Assembly (NCBI GenBank): GCA_022508735.1
Contig: JAFLUQ010000048.1
Span: 1 to 14,511 of the forward strand
Source: Oscillospiraceae bacterium
GTDB taxonomy: Bacteria > Bacillota > Clostridia > UMGS1883
Length of the DNA: 14,511 nucleotides
Direction of reading: 5' to 3'
This document shows positions 7,252 through 14,511 of this stretch, in pieces (the first letter of the stretch is position 1; each line of letters begins with the position of its first letter). Made by a program: the position numbers and the translations under genes. Under the pieces are notes generated by a model. That model did no database searches. It saw only the letters and a program-made list of their open reading frames with translations, and was not told the DNA's origin.

Positions 7252-9072
7252 ATGGAAGAAGTATTATCCTTAATTCAAAGAGCCAAAAATTCTATTTTGC
7301 TCGGAGAGTCCCATTTTAGAGAATTTAAGACAGCATTGGAAGGGAAACCAGGGCAGAAAAGGCCTCGTAGAGTTGCTGCCATATGTTCAGAGATTGGTGA
7401 AGCACTTGTTGCATTTGCTAATGCGGATGGTGGAGAATTGTTTGTTGGAGTGGAAGATGATGGTACTATTACCGGATTAGATCATAATGAAAATGACATT
7501 CAGACTATGCTTAACGCAATTAATACACATATTTTAGACGCAAAAGATTTTCCAATTCAAATCAATAGTCTTTTGAATATAGACGAGAAGCTAATATTGT
7601 TTTTTAGCGTCACAAAAAGTATTCATAAGATTTATCAACTTCCAGATGGACGGTGTATGCGTCGTCAAGATAAAAGTTCCATGCCCGCATCCATAGAAAA
7701 GATACAATATGAACGCCGAGAATCGCTATCTCGCGGATATGACAGAGAGTTTGTAGATGATGCCACAGTTAAAGACCTAGACATAAGCATCGTACAACAA
7801 ATGGCTGATGGCCTACTTCGAGGTATGTCTCCTGAGCAATACCTACAACAAGTCAATTTGGCGGAGTATGGGATTGGAGGAATCCGATTACGCCGAGCTG
7901 CAGTCTTGTTGTTCGCTAAAGATATCACAAAATGGTTTCCACGTTGTCAAATAAGAATTTTAAAAGTAAATGGTGATGAAGTATTACCTGGTGATAAATA
8001 TAATGTGATATCAGACGATTATATTACTGGAAATATTTTTTACCTATTATCCGCAGGCTGGGAAAGATTACGACCATTCTTATCACAGAAAACAGTGTTT
8101 GGGGAAGGTGCTACATTCGAACAATTATTTTCATACCCAGAAAATGCCTGTCGAGAAGCGTTGGTTAATGCAATTGCTCATAGAGATTATTCTGTCAGCA
8201 ATCCTGTAACTATATATATTTATGATAACCGACTTTCTTTTGAAAGTCCTGGAGAACTTTTGTCAACAATTGATATAAACGATTTACGCAAAGGAACTGG
8301 TGTGCATGAATCACGTAACAACAATATAGCTCGTGTTTTACGAGAGAACAAATTAATGAGAGAATTAGGTGAAGGTATCCGACGAATTTTTGATTTATTG
8401 AAGGCCCAGGAATTAGCTCCGCCGCAAATAGAGTCTACCCAAGGATGTTTTACCATTTCTATGAATCATCAATCGATTTATTCGGAGAGAGAGCAAATGT
8501 GGCTATCACTATTTGCTGGGTATAACCTTGATCAATACCAAAAGCGTATAGTAATTGCTGGCATTGATGGACGGAAATTATCGCCATCAATGATTTACTC
8601 TGCTTTGGGATCCAATGATCGCAATCTATATGATAGAAGTGTAACCACATTGCGTATTACTGGTATCTTAAAGGAAATTAATACAGCTGCATATGCAACC
8701 AAGGAAGCAAAAAAAACAGGAAAGCAAAAACAGGATATTCCACGCTTTGCCGTCACTTTGCCTGACAATAATAAATCAGATAGTGTTTCCAATAAAGTAT
8801 ATGTATATGGCTTAACGACCAATATTGATGAAATTACATTAAAAAAAGAAATGTCCCTTTTTGGTCCTGTTATCAATATCAAATTGCCGTTAGATCAAAC
8901 TACTGGACAAATTCATGGATTTGCATTTATTGAATACGCTGACAGTAATAGCGCATTAAAGGCTATTGCTATTAAAAATATAAAAGTCAATGAATGTATT
9001 GCCAACATTATCCCATATAAGAGATATAAAAAAGGACACTATAATCAAGAAAAAAGAGGGTATAATAATTGA
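7252..9072 (+). CDS. Schlafen/AlbA_2 - HATPase_c_4 protein fused to a C-terminal RRM domain
   Basis: Protein of 606 residues. The ATG at 7252 is chosen over an upstream TTG (7219) because AAGGAG (7239-7244) precedes it at good spacing. The AlbA_2 (Schlafen-type) domain spans about 17-135, with E-F-K at 24-26 and A-F-A-N-A-D-G-G-E-L-F-V-G-V around 57-61. The RecG-like ATP-binding region (HATPase_c_4) spans about 290-390, with E302-A-L-V-N306-A-I-A-H-R-D-Y. A winged-helix-like segment covers about 413-480, then a Lys-rich linker. The RRM covers about 514-591: RNP2 is V-Y-V-Y-G-L (516-521) and RNP1 is H-G-F-A-F-I-E-Y (555-562). A basic tail follows. AlbA_2/HATPase_c_4 proteins are often annotated as transcriptional regulators or RecG-like and occur in accessory and defence-associated DNA. 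Their biochemistry is poorly known. Joining one to an RRM suggests RNA binding. The gene is monocistronic and AT-rich compared with its neighbours, consistent with transfer. The function is unproven. Confidence 0.88.
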   Translation: MEEVLSLIQRAKNSILLGESHFREFKTALEGKPGQKRPRRVAAICSEIGEALVAFANADGGELFVGVEDDGTITGLDHNENDIQTMLNAINTHILDAKDFPIQINSLLNIDEKLILFFSVTKSIHKIYQLPDGRCMRRQDKSSMPASIEKIQYERRESLSRGYDREFVDDATVKDLDISIVQQMADGLLRGMSPEQYLQQVNLAEYGIGGIRLRRAAVLLFAKDITKWFPRCQIRILKVNGDEVLPGDKYNVISDDYITGNIFYLLSAGWERLRPFLSQKTVFGEGATFEQLFSYPENACREALVNAIAHRDYSVSNPVTIYIYDNRLSFESPGELLSTIDINDLRKGTGVHESRNNNIARVLRENKLMRELGEGIRRIFDLLKAQELAPPQIESTQGCFTISMNHQSIYSEREQMWLSLFAGYNLDQYQKRIVIAGIDGRKLSPSMIYSALGSNDRNLYDRSVTTLRITGILKEINTAAYATKEAKKTGKQKQDIPRFAVTLPDNNKSDSVSNKVYVYGLTTNIDEITLKKEMSLFGPVINIKLPLDQTTGQIHGFAFIEYADSNSALKAIAIKNIKVNECIANIIPYKRYKKGHYNQEKRGYNN

Positions 9073-9145
9073 CTGTACTTATATTATAATGTGTGTGGTT
9101 ATATATCATATATGAAACCGCGGAAAAATTTGTGTAAAAGATAAT

Positions 9146-9204
9146 GAAAGGCTTCCAATCAGACGATACTAAGATTAGAGAAAAGTCTAGAAAGGAAGTC
9201 TTTT
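9146..9204 (+). terminator. Long-loop hairpin after the Schlafen-RRM gene
   Basis: An 11-pair stem (9146-9156 with 9194-9204, two G-U pairs) encloses a 37-base loop, and the 3' arm ends in TTTT followed by ATTATA. It may terminate the Schlafen-RRM transcript or be a structured RNA element. The whole gap 9073-9364 otherwise holds only short frames of about 30-50 codons without recognisable products. Confidence 0.35.
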
Positions 9205-9364
9205 ATTATAGAAAAATCAATAGAATCACTACGCAATTTTGGTGACATTCAAAACTTTACCAGTACAACAGACATCTTTATCGCCACAAAGGTAATATTA
9301 AGTGCCTTCACAAATTATCTTTAAAAGACTGAAATAATGTAGAGAGTCAATAGAATTTTTTTAT

Positions 9365-11857
9365 TTAATTATTTTTTGAGATCTTCCTCTTGAATTCTTC
9401 ATACTCTTCTTCTGTACCGAGGAATACGCCCTTGCTTATGTCCTGCGTCAGAAACTGTTCATTCATGCCGCACATCACTTTCATGATTCGCTTAGCACAG
9501 TAGCCTTCGCGTGTCATGTTTACTTCGTCATATTCCCATTCGCAGCCTAGCGCCAAGGGAAAATATCCTTCTGCTCCGGCAGGATTACGGTAATTTATCA
9601 GCTGTGCAGAGGAGTCCAACACATCGCCCCAAGTGCAATCAAAGCGCACAATCCCCACTCCAGACGCAAACCAGTACTCCTTTTTTCCTCGCCAGGTGTG
9701 GGCGTAATCGTCAAAGTAACAATCGCCGCTGAGGCCCGGAACTTCGGCGGTAACGGTCACTTTCAAGCAGTCTCTAAAGGTCCCTGCCGGAACGATAATT
9801 TCCCCGGTCTTATCTACAGTCAGTGTAACATCCGCATCATCATATTTCCATGCACAGCTGTATCCGTCAACCCAGCTGTCGTCCCAGACGCAGTCACAGA
9901 GTATTTCCAGATATCGCAAGGGTTTATAACCGAAAATGCGGTTTTCCTCAGAGCGTGTACCAAAACGGTACGGGCCAAACCTATATACTCCGCCCTCTGA
10001 ATAAAATATTTTGTCACCGCGTCTTCCGATCCTGCTGACGGCATAGCTTGATGGACAGAAGCGGTATTTCTTGTTGTTGAGTTCTCTGAACCATTCAAGA
10101 TACTCAATACCGCCCAGAGCTGCCAGTGCCGCCTGCTGGGAAGAGTTTTCCTTGACCGCAAGCCGCAGGGCTTCAATTGCCTCGTCGATTTCCCAATTGT
10201 CGCAGTGACGGTCGCATTGGTCAATGTACATATCACTGTCCATGCAGTATTCTGAAACGTAGTTTTTCTTATATGCAATGGGCGTGACGTAGGATAGATT
10301 GGCTAAAGTACCATCAGTCCAATCCACCGCATATTCCAGACGATAATAAATGTAGTCAGGCACACCGGGATTTTCATACCGCCAGCGATTGCCCTCGCAT
10401 AAAGGCCAGTATCCCTTGCCGCCTTTTATCTCATACTCTGCCAGCTCATAGACCTCGTCATTTTTCAGCTCGCTGCCACTGAATATCGCCTTGATCAGGC
10501 CCACGTCCTTGGAGTACCATACATCCGCATTTCTGCCCGTTTCAGTCAGAGTCAGATGCATACACTCGAAGGCCCCCGCCGGAACAGTAATGCTTTCATC
10601 AAGAGCAATAAGAGCAAGGCTTTCCCTTCCGCTGTCGCTTATGCGGACGTCACCCACCTTCATTTTTGTATCAAACATTATATCCCCGCAACGCGACAGG
10701 TAGTATCCCAAAGAAGCACAGCTTAGGCTTTCATGCTGGCGGCCAGAGGTAAAGCCCGGCTGGGTTCGGAACATGAGCTTGCCGTTCTCATAGCGGTAGC
10801 CTTCGGCCGAAATATTGAAGCCCAGCGTGTCATCCTCGGCATTTTCCTCCAGCAGATCAACAATCCGGACAGCCGACACCGACAGAGCGTGGGTAATGTC
10901 GGATGGTTTTGAGAGCCGTACGGACTCCTTAAAATCGGCCTGAGCCTCGGCTCTTCGGCGAAGTGAAAGTTTACAAATCCCACGCCAAAATAACATATAA
11001 CTCATGCCATCGTCGCTTTTCAAACTATCCATCTTTGGTACCGCCACAGTGTCAAAGAACTTTATTGCCTCCTCCCAGTTGTCATTCATTCCAACATACT
11101 CGTCGAAAAACATATACTTAAGTGTTTCAGCCACATCTTCAGCAGCAGACATCTTTCCCTCAGATTCAGGCAGAGATACCACATAGTCCACTAGTTCTCC
11201 GCTCATCTTATTATAATCACTGTCGAAACCGTGGAGCTTCACATAATCGGAGAGCTCCGCGATCTTATTCTTGACTGCCGTTTCAAAACCGGCTGAGGGC
11301 TCGTTTCTCATTTCGTTCATATATCCCAACCTCTCTTTAAGCTTTTTTCTTGCCTCATGAAGACGACGCTTGATGGTCCCCTCCGGCAGGGCCAATAAAG
11401 CGGCTATCCGGCTAACATTCTTATCCTCAAAATAGAACAGCTCCGCCACGGCCCTGTTTTTATCGGAAAGGGTATCAACTGCGGCCCGGATCTCATTTAT
11501 TCTTTCATCTTTCAGTATACGGGTAAGAGGGTCACTTTCGGCGCTGGCCGCCGGAACGTTGTCTATGTCCGCATGTAACTGTCGTCGGGAGACAAAGTGC
11601 AACGCTTTGCGCCGGGCGACGGCATATATCCATCCCGGAAATTTATCCGGCTCAGAAAGCCTTGAAAGCTGCATAAATCCGTCCACAAAGCTGTCCTGGG
11701 CGATGTCCTCTGCGGTGTAATGCTCATGCACAACACCGTAGGCCGCATTATAGACCATGTTTTTGTGCCGTGCGACCAGTTCGCCATAAGCGTTTGTGTC
11801 GCCGCTCAGTGTCATATGGACAAGCTCGCCATCACTCCGGCCATAATATCTTTTCAT
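9365..11857 (-). CDS. ECF sigma factor with a very long, duplicated C-terminal extension
   Basis: Protein of 830 residues. The N-terminal 180 are an ECF-type RNA polymerase sigma factor. Region 2 is about 22-92 (A-E-D-I-A-Q-D-S-F..., F-P-G-W-I-Y-A-V-A-R-R-K-A) and region 4 about 121-175, with the helix-turn-helix I-A-A-L-L-A-L-P-E-G-T-I-K-R-R-L. The remaining 650 residues have no membrane segment or signal. They include a helical repeat-like part (about 190-350) and two diverged copies of a module with V-P-A-G-(A/T)-F (425 and 689), W-Y-S-K-D-V-G-L-I or W-F-A-S-G-V-G-I-V, and a closing Y-(W/F)-P-L-x-x-G-x-x-W-x-Y-(E/D) (483 and 765). Ordinary ECF factors are about 160-200 residues. In some known ECF groups a C-terminal extension replaces the anti-sigma factor, so this one may sense a signal directly. 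No anti-sigma gene is adjacent. The ATG follows AAAGGAG after 7 bases. Confidence 0.85.
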   Translation of the reverse strand: MKRYYGRSDGELVHMTLSGDTNAYGELVARHKNMVYNAAYGVVHEHYTAEDIAQDSFVDGFMQLSRLSEPDKFPGWIYAVARRKALHFVSRRQLHADIDNVPAASAESDPLTRILKDERINEIRAAVDTLSDKNRAVAELFYFEDKNVSRIAALLALPEGTIKRRLHEARKKLKERLGYMNEMRNEPSAGFETAVKNKIAELSDYVKLHGFDSDYNKMSGELVDYVVSLPESEGKMSAAEDVAETLKYMFFDEYVGMNDNWEEAIKFFDTVAVPKMDSLKSDDGMSYMLFWRGICKLSLRRRAEAQADFKESVRLSKPSDITHALSVSAVRIVDLLEENAEDDTLGFNISAEGYRYENGKLMFRTQPGFTSGRQHESLSCASLGYYLSRCGDIMFDTKMKVGDVRISDSGRESLALIALDESITVPAGAFECMHLTLTETGRNADVWYSKDVGLIKAIFSGSELKNDEVYELAEYEIKGGKGYWPLCEGNRWRYENPGVPDYIYYRLEYAVDWTDGTLANLSYVTPIAYKKNYVSEYCMDSDMYIDQCDRHCDNWEIDEAIEALRLAVKENSSQQAALAALGGIEYLEWFRELNNKKYRFCPSSYAVSRIGRRGDKIFYSEGGVYRFGPYRFGTRSEENRIFGYKPLRYLEILCDCVWDDSWVDGYSCAWKYDDADVTLTVDKTGEIIVPAGTFRDCLKVTVTAEVPGLSGDCYFDDYAHTWRGKKEYWFASGVGIVRFDCTWGDVLDSSAQLINYRNPAGAEGYFPLALGCEWEYDEVNMTREGYCAKRIMKVMCGMNEQFLTQDISKGVFLGTEEEYEEFKRKISKNN

Positions 11858-11892
11858 CGGACATCTCCTTTCATAATTTTTTCAGTACTGAC

Positions 11893-11925
11893 ATTATATA
11901 GTGACAAAATCAGCGTAAAAGGTTC
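11893..11925 (-). promoter_or_regulatory. Possible overlapping sigma-A and autoregulatory ECF promoter
   Basis: Upstream of the ECF gene, the minus strand carries GAACC (11921-11925), then 15 bases, then GTC (11903-11905). This resembles the GAAC / GTC pattern of many ECF-dependent promoters. A perfect TATAAT (11893-11898) lies just downstream and could serve sigma-A. ECF factors often drive their own genes, so the match is plausible but short. Confidence 0.35.
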
Positions 11926-12065
11926 GGTTTTTATATAAAATTTTATTTACGCACTAAGATATAGTTTATTGGTAAGTCAAATCATATGTATAATAACATA
12001 GCTTTTTTAAAAATACAAGCCTCTCTTAAAGTGAATAGGAACAAAAACTCCTAGAATTTTATGGC

Positions 12066-12419
12066 CTAAATGGTATATATGATTTCCTTTAAAATAATTT
12101 CTTCTGCCGAATGCTTAATGCTGTTCATCATACGCACCCATTCCATCTGATCGGTTGCTTTTAATTCTTCTGTTACGCCCTCTTTTGCTGCCATATCGCG
12201 CATGAGCCGCTCAAGTTCAATATTGGCCTTTTTGTCTACCTCAGCAACATGGCTGAGCAAGGTGCCGTTTATCATCATTACTAAATATAAGCCCGGATGA
12301 TTTTGCTTTATGTAAGATTTATGCAGCATGCCATATTTGCCGATATTATAAGTTTCTGCTTGTGCGGACAGGTCGGGGATAAGGTAGTCGCCAATTTGGG
12401 TGTAAGTGATGTTGTTCAT
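12066..12419 (-). CDS. tnpV: Transposon-encoded protein TnpV
   Basis: Protein of 117 residues, full length for the TnpV family found in Tn4451-like and related clostridial mobilisable elements. Family features seen are the start M-N-N-I-T-Y-T-Q-I-G-D-Y-L-I-P-D-L, then I-G-K-Y-G-M-L-H-K-S-Y, the H-P-G-L-Y stretch, and the end E-W-V-R-M-M-N-S-I-K-H-S-A-E-E-I-I-L. Its molecular role is not established. It is mainly a marker of these elements. AAGGAGG precedes the ATG, and the gene starts 22 bases after the relaxase stop, so the two are probably co-transcribed. It ends with TAG. Confidence 0.85.
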   Translation of the reverse strand: MNNITYTQIGDYLIPDLSAQAETYNIGKYGMLHKSYIKQNHPGLYLVMMINGTLLSHVAEVDKKANIELERLMRDMAAKEGVTEELKATDQMEWVRMMNSIKHSAEEIILKEIIYTI

Positions 12420-12441
12420 AGTAAATTCCTCCTTAAGTATT

Positions 12442-13566
12442 TTATCTGTTTAATTGATTTGATTTTTTGTTTGCGTGTTTTAATATCTCTTGTATTTTAT
12501 CAATACCGAGATATTTTTTGATCTTATCAAAGTTTTTAACTTCCGCCTTTAATCGTCGGTTTTCAAGGGACAAATCCCATACTCTTGATTCTAAGCGTTG
12601 GTTTTCTTTGGATAGAACCGACATCTTTTCCTTTGCCTGTTCAGCTTCCTTTTCTGCTCGGAAGCACCTACGGGCAAGAGTCTGTATAAACTCTATCAGC
12701 CGTTTTACAAAAGGCTCGATATACTTGCTCTTATACGTTCTGGCTGACATAAGAGGCGGCGGCTCAGGGATTTTCCAATCCTCATTGTCACTGACCTTTT
12801 GAGCAGTAAGTAAGGCGTAGTTTTCTGCGTTTTTATACGCAGATACTTTATGTTCCAAATCGCTTTTTTCCTCAGTGAGTTCTTCGACTTCCTTTACAAG
12901 CATATCACGCTTGAATTCATTGACAGATTTATGCTTTTCATGTGTGCCTTTATGTACCCATTCAATGCCATATTGCTCCATAACGGCGGCAAGCTGCTCC
13001 TTCTCCGACTGAACCCATTGATTCCACTATGTCTCTGAGCGCGTGCCGCCTTTAAAGCCCTGGGCGGCAAGAGCCTGTTTGAGAGAAACGCGGGTATCCA
13101 GTCCGCGCTTGCTTCCAGTGGTGAACGGAACAAAGTCTATGTGTATATGCGGCGTTGCTTCGTCCATGTGTAAATGTGCGGAGAATACATAGAGGTTCGG
13201 ATTTCTTGCTTGAAAATTACGGTAATACTCGTCGAGTATTTTCTTCGCCAGCAGACCGTTCTCGCTTTCAGCGCCCATATCGTCACGATCTCCCACTTGG
13301 AGAATTATTTCATGGAATGGTTTTTCCTGTTTGCCGGAGCGTATTTTTTCATAGTAATCCTCTATGCGCCGATCAGACCGTGTCTGCTTGGCGTTGTACC
13401 TTTCAAGAGCCTCGTCAAAAAGCTTGTGGTACACGGCCTTGATGTTTTCGTTACAATAGTCTATATTAAGATGAGAGCGGTCAGCGTCAACATTTGCGGC
13501 CTTGAATTTACGGCTGTTATGGTTGACTGAACCTTTTCCGACCATAGCACTGATAGTTCTTTCCAT
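12442..13566 (-). pseudogene. MobV (Mob/Pre) relaxase interrupted by an in-frame TAG
   Basis: Plasmid-mobilisation relaxase that would nick oriT and lead the strand in transfer. The start chosen is the ATG at 13564-13566 (M-E-R-T-I-S-A-M-V-G-K-G-S), preceded by AAAGGAAGTGA. The frame is open further upstream only because of the palindromes there. The MobV motif H131-L-H-M-D-E-A-T-P-H-I-H-I-D-F is intact. After G-T-R-S-E-T, codon 180 is TAG (13027-13029). The same frame then continues without further interruption as W-N-Q-W-V-Q-S-E-K-E-Q-L-A-A-V-M-E-Q-Y-G-I-E-W to a stop at 12442, giving 374 codons in all. The C-terminal half is coiled-coil-like and rich in Glu and Lys. The TAG replaces what is probably a Glu codon (GAG to TAG is one base). 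TAG ends several other genes here, so recoding is unlikely. A nonsense mutation, readthrough or sequencing error remain. Confidence 0.85.
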
Positions 13567-13585
13567 AAAAATCACTTCCTTTCCA

Positions 13586-13856
13586 TGCCGCTTGGCGGCA
13601 TTTGGTTCTGTTACTCTTGTCAAGAGTAACGCAAAAGCACTTTTGTCAGCAAGCCAACAAAAGTACCGGCTGCCTGCGGCAGTTTGCGCTCTTGCAGAGG
13701 GCTTAGTATTCCGCTTCGCTCCATACAAGGCAAACGTGTCAGCGGAAAATGCGTTTGCCTATGGTAGAGAACAAATTGAACAGACAAACCTCAATTTGTT
13801 CTCTATGGCGGCTCAGCCACTTCGCCGCCGACACAGGAATGTGGCACATTCCTGTG
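13586..13856. other. Palindrome-dense oriT-like region upstream of the relaxase
   Basis: Between the relaxase start and the next gene there are at least six inverted repeats in 270 bases. They are TGCCGC/GCGGCA (13586-13600); GTTACTCTTG around one T (13610-13630); ACTTTTGT/ACAAAAGT (13639-13664); AGGCAAACG/CGTTTGCCT (13728-13760); a perfect 14-bp pair AGAGAACAAATTGA (13766-13804); and a perfect 12-bp pair CACAGGAATGTG (13832-13856). Inverted repeats beside a MobV gene are the usual setting of oriT. I cannot point to the nick site. No small gene is supported here. Confidence 0.6.
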
Positions 13857-13874
13857 AATATCTCTTAAAGAGGG

Positions 13875-14108
13875 CTACCACCGAAAACTCGTCGGTATAC
13901 CTCTTTCGTCGAGATATTTTTTAAGCGCCGCCTCACGCTCCTGCTCGGTAGCGGCGGTCTTGTAGGCAGTATAATACTGCCGCAGCGCCATTGAGTCGAG
14001 CTTATGCGCAAGCTCGATTTTTATGGCGTTCTCAACTTCGTGCATTTCTGCGAAGTGGTAGCGTATCAAGTTGAAAAACAACTCTTTTGATATTTGTACA
14101 TTCTTCAT
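13875..14108 (-). CDS. Small mobile-element protein (often annotated 'complexin-2')
   Basis: Protein of 77 residues starting M-K-N-V-Q-I-S-K-E-L-F-F-N-L-I-R-Y-H-F and ending K-K-Y-L-D-E-R-G-I-P-T-S-F-R-W. Small proteins with this start and this R-G-I-P-x-S-F-R-W end are common in Firmicute mobilisable elements. They are sometimes labelled 'complexin-2', a name that does not reflect a real relation to the eukaryotic protein. It is mostly helical and charged, with unknown function. The ATG at 14106-14108 is preferred over upstream in-frame codons because the family begins there and AAAGGATGG lies upstream. It ends with TAG. It sits between the replication-type ATPase and the oriT-like region. 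Confidence 0.8.
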   Translation of the reverse strand: MKNVQISKELFFNLIRYHFAEMHEVENAIKIELAHKLDSMALRQYYTAYKTAATEQEREAALKKYLDERGIPTSFRW

Positions 14109-14132
14109 TATTCTGATCCATCCTTTCAAGGT

Positions 14133-14170
14133 GGCAAGATGCCCTATTGTATAAAAAGGGGCATCTTGCC
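14133..14170 (-). terminator. Perfect 12-bp hairpin between two element genes
   Basis: Arms GGCAAGATGCCC (14133-14144) and GGGCATCTTGCC (14159-14170) enclose a 14-base loop. It lies 8 bases after the stop of the ATPase gene. On the minus strand no T-run follows the hairpin, so it may stabilise the 3' end or attenuate rather than terminate. A protein-binding site is also possible. Confidence 0.5.
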
Positions 14171-14178
14171 ATGTTGAT

Positions 14179-14511
14179 TTAAAGCTCCCAATACCATTGA
14201 CTGCCGATTTTCCTTGATTTAACTTCCAGCGCTTCTTTGGCATTACGCAGAGTCTTTTCCGATATGCCCTTTTCATCGGCCATACTCATTATTTCCGTTT
14301 GTGCCACTTGACCATTTGAAAGAATATTTTCAAGAAAATCCATTGCCGCTCTTCTCCTTGTCCCTTTGGCATTGCCGGAGAGGAGATCGTCGGCGGTTAC
14401 ATCATATTCGCCCAGCCACTCAAAGCCGCAGTTCTCGCTCAACCTGAAAGCAATGGCCTTTGCTTCAGGGGCGAGAGAGCTTTTGATTTGGCAGACCACT
14501 CGTGTTTCAGG
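14179..14511 (-). CDS. C-terminal part of a replication-type AAA ATPase (partial)
   Basis: The frame is open from the right edge, so the gene's 5' part lies outside the window. About 110 residues are visible. The stretch R-V-V-C-Q-I-K-S-S-L-A-P-E-A-K-A-I-A-F-R-L resembles the end of the RecA-like (AAA_25) ATPase domain of replication proteins carried by plasmids and mobilisable elements. It is followed by a probable winged helix (about F-L-E-N-I-L to K-I-G-S-Q-W-Y-W-E-L). The Walker motifs would lie beyond the window and cannot be checked. The position upstream of the 77-residue protein and MobV matches the usual order in such elements. Confidence 0.65.
   Translation of the reverse strand, partial: PETRVVCQIKSSLAPEAKAIAFRLSENCGFEWLGEYDVTADDLLSGNAKGTRRRAAMDFLENILSNGQVAQTEIMSMADEKGISEKTLRNAKEALEVKSRKIGSQWYWEL

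Larger units (their letters stand above)
12066..14511 (-). mobile_element. Mobilisable element module, running off the right edge
   Basis: Five minus-strand parts form a familiar Firmicute mobilisation cassette. In transcription order they are a replication-type ATPase (partial), a 77-residue element protein, a palindrome-rich oriT-like region, a MobV relaxase and TnpV. An integrase or large serine recombinase, normally close by, is not in the window. If the guaA-like site at 6410 is its end, the element also includes the Schlafen-RRM and ECF genes as cargo. That extension is inference. Confidence 0.65.

Noticed and set aside
9146..9320. Short frames of about 30-50 codons after the Schlafen-RRM gene, considered as a small toxin or transposase remnant
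   Set aside because: None has a clear ribosome binding site or recognisable motif, and frames overlap on both strands.
13027..13029. Genetic-code recoding of TAG
   Set aside because: TAG is the natural stop of the beta-glucosidase, TnpV and the 77-residue protein, so a genome-wide change is unlikely.
13567..13728. N-terminal extension of the MobV frame
   Set aside because: The extension reads through the inverted repeats. The ATG at 13564-13566 has a ribosome binding site and matches where the family begins.
13502..13924. A 140-residue plus-strand frame across the oriT-like region
   Set aside because: It overlaps the relaxase start antisense and is kept open by the palindromes. No ribosome binding site or family.
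1..14511. CRISPR array, tRNA or rRNA genes
   Set aside because: No regularly spaced repeats of CRISPR type and no tRNA or rRNA sequence were found by eye. A GGTCAAATCCC stretch near 6460-6474 (minus strand) resembles a T-arm only superficially.

Overview
The window reads as a Clostridia-type Firmicute, probably an anaerobic gut bacterium of the Oscillospiraceae/Lachnospiraceae kind. The evidence is strong AGGAGG-type ribosome binding sites, canonical TTGACA/TATAAT-like promoters, a GH1 beta-glucosidase, a secreted protein with a Clostridia-style C-terminal end, an HD-GYP sensor, and a TnpV/MobV mobilisable module. Base composition is a mosaic: fairly GC-rich at 1-6360, strikingly AT-rich at about 6410-9364, richer again at 9365-11857, then mixed.

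Left part (1-6409), chromosome-like. The tail of an unidentified gene ends at a terminator. It is followed by a GH1 beta-glucosidase (173-1507, +), which converges on a secreted protein gene (1606-3050, -) broken by a one-base frameshift. Next is a 976-residue membrane sensor (3228-6158, -). It has a signal peptide, about 14 propeller repeats (two seven-bladed propellers), a Y_Y_Y domain, one membrane segment and a complete cytoplasmic HD-GYP phosphodiesterase domain. A clear sigma-A promoter lies upstream of it. The glucosidase and the sensor could belong to one glycan-sensing and glycan-use locus, but this is inferred from proximity only.

Junction (6357-6460). A minus-strand terminator with no gene of its own sits beside a minus-strand sequence ending W-E-W-E-stop. 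The DNA of the E-W-E-stop part matches the 3' end of guaA, a known integration hotspot. It abuts an imperfect 16-bp inverted repeat exactly where the AT-rich DNA begins. I read this as one attachment end of an integrated element that extends rightward beyond the window.

Right part (6410-14511), accessory. The standout gene (7252-9072, +) encodes a Schlafen/AlbA_2 domain, a RecG-like HATPase_c_4 region and a winged-helix-like segment, fused to a canonical C-terminal RRM RNA-binding domain. This is an unusual combination and the best candidate here for an undescribed system. A large ECF sigma factor with a roughly 650-residue, internally duplicated C-terminal extension follows (9365-11857, -). 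The minus-strand mobilisation module then runs, in transcription order, from the C-terminal part of a probable replication ATPase (to 14511), through a small 77-residue element protein, a palindrome-dense oriT-like region and a MobV relaxase interrupted by an in-frame amber codon, to TnpV. No integrase or recombinase gene is visible in the window.
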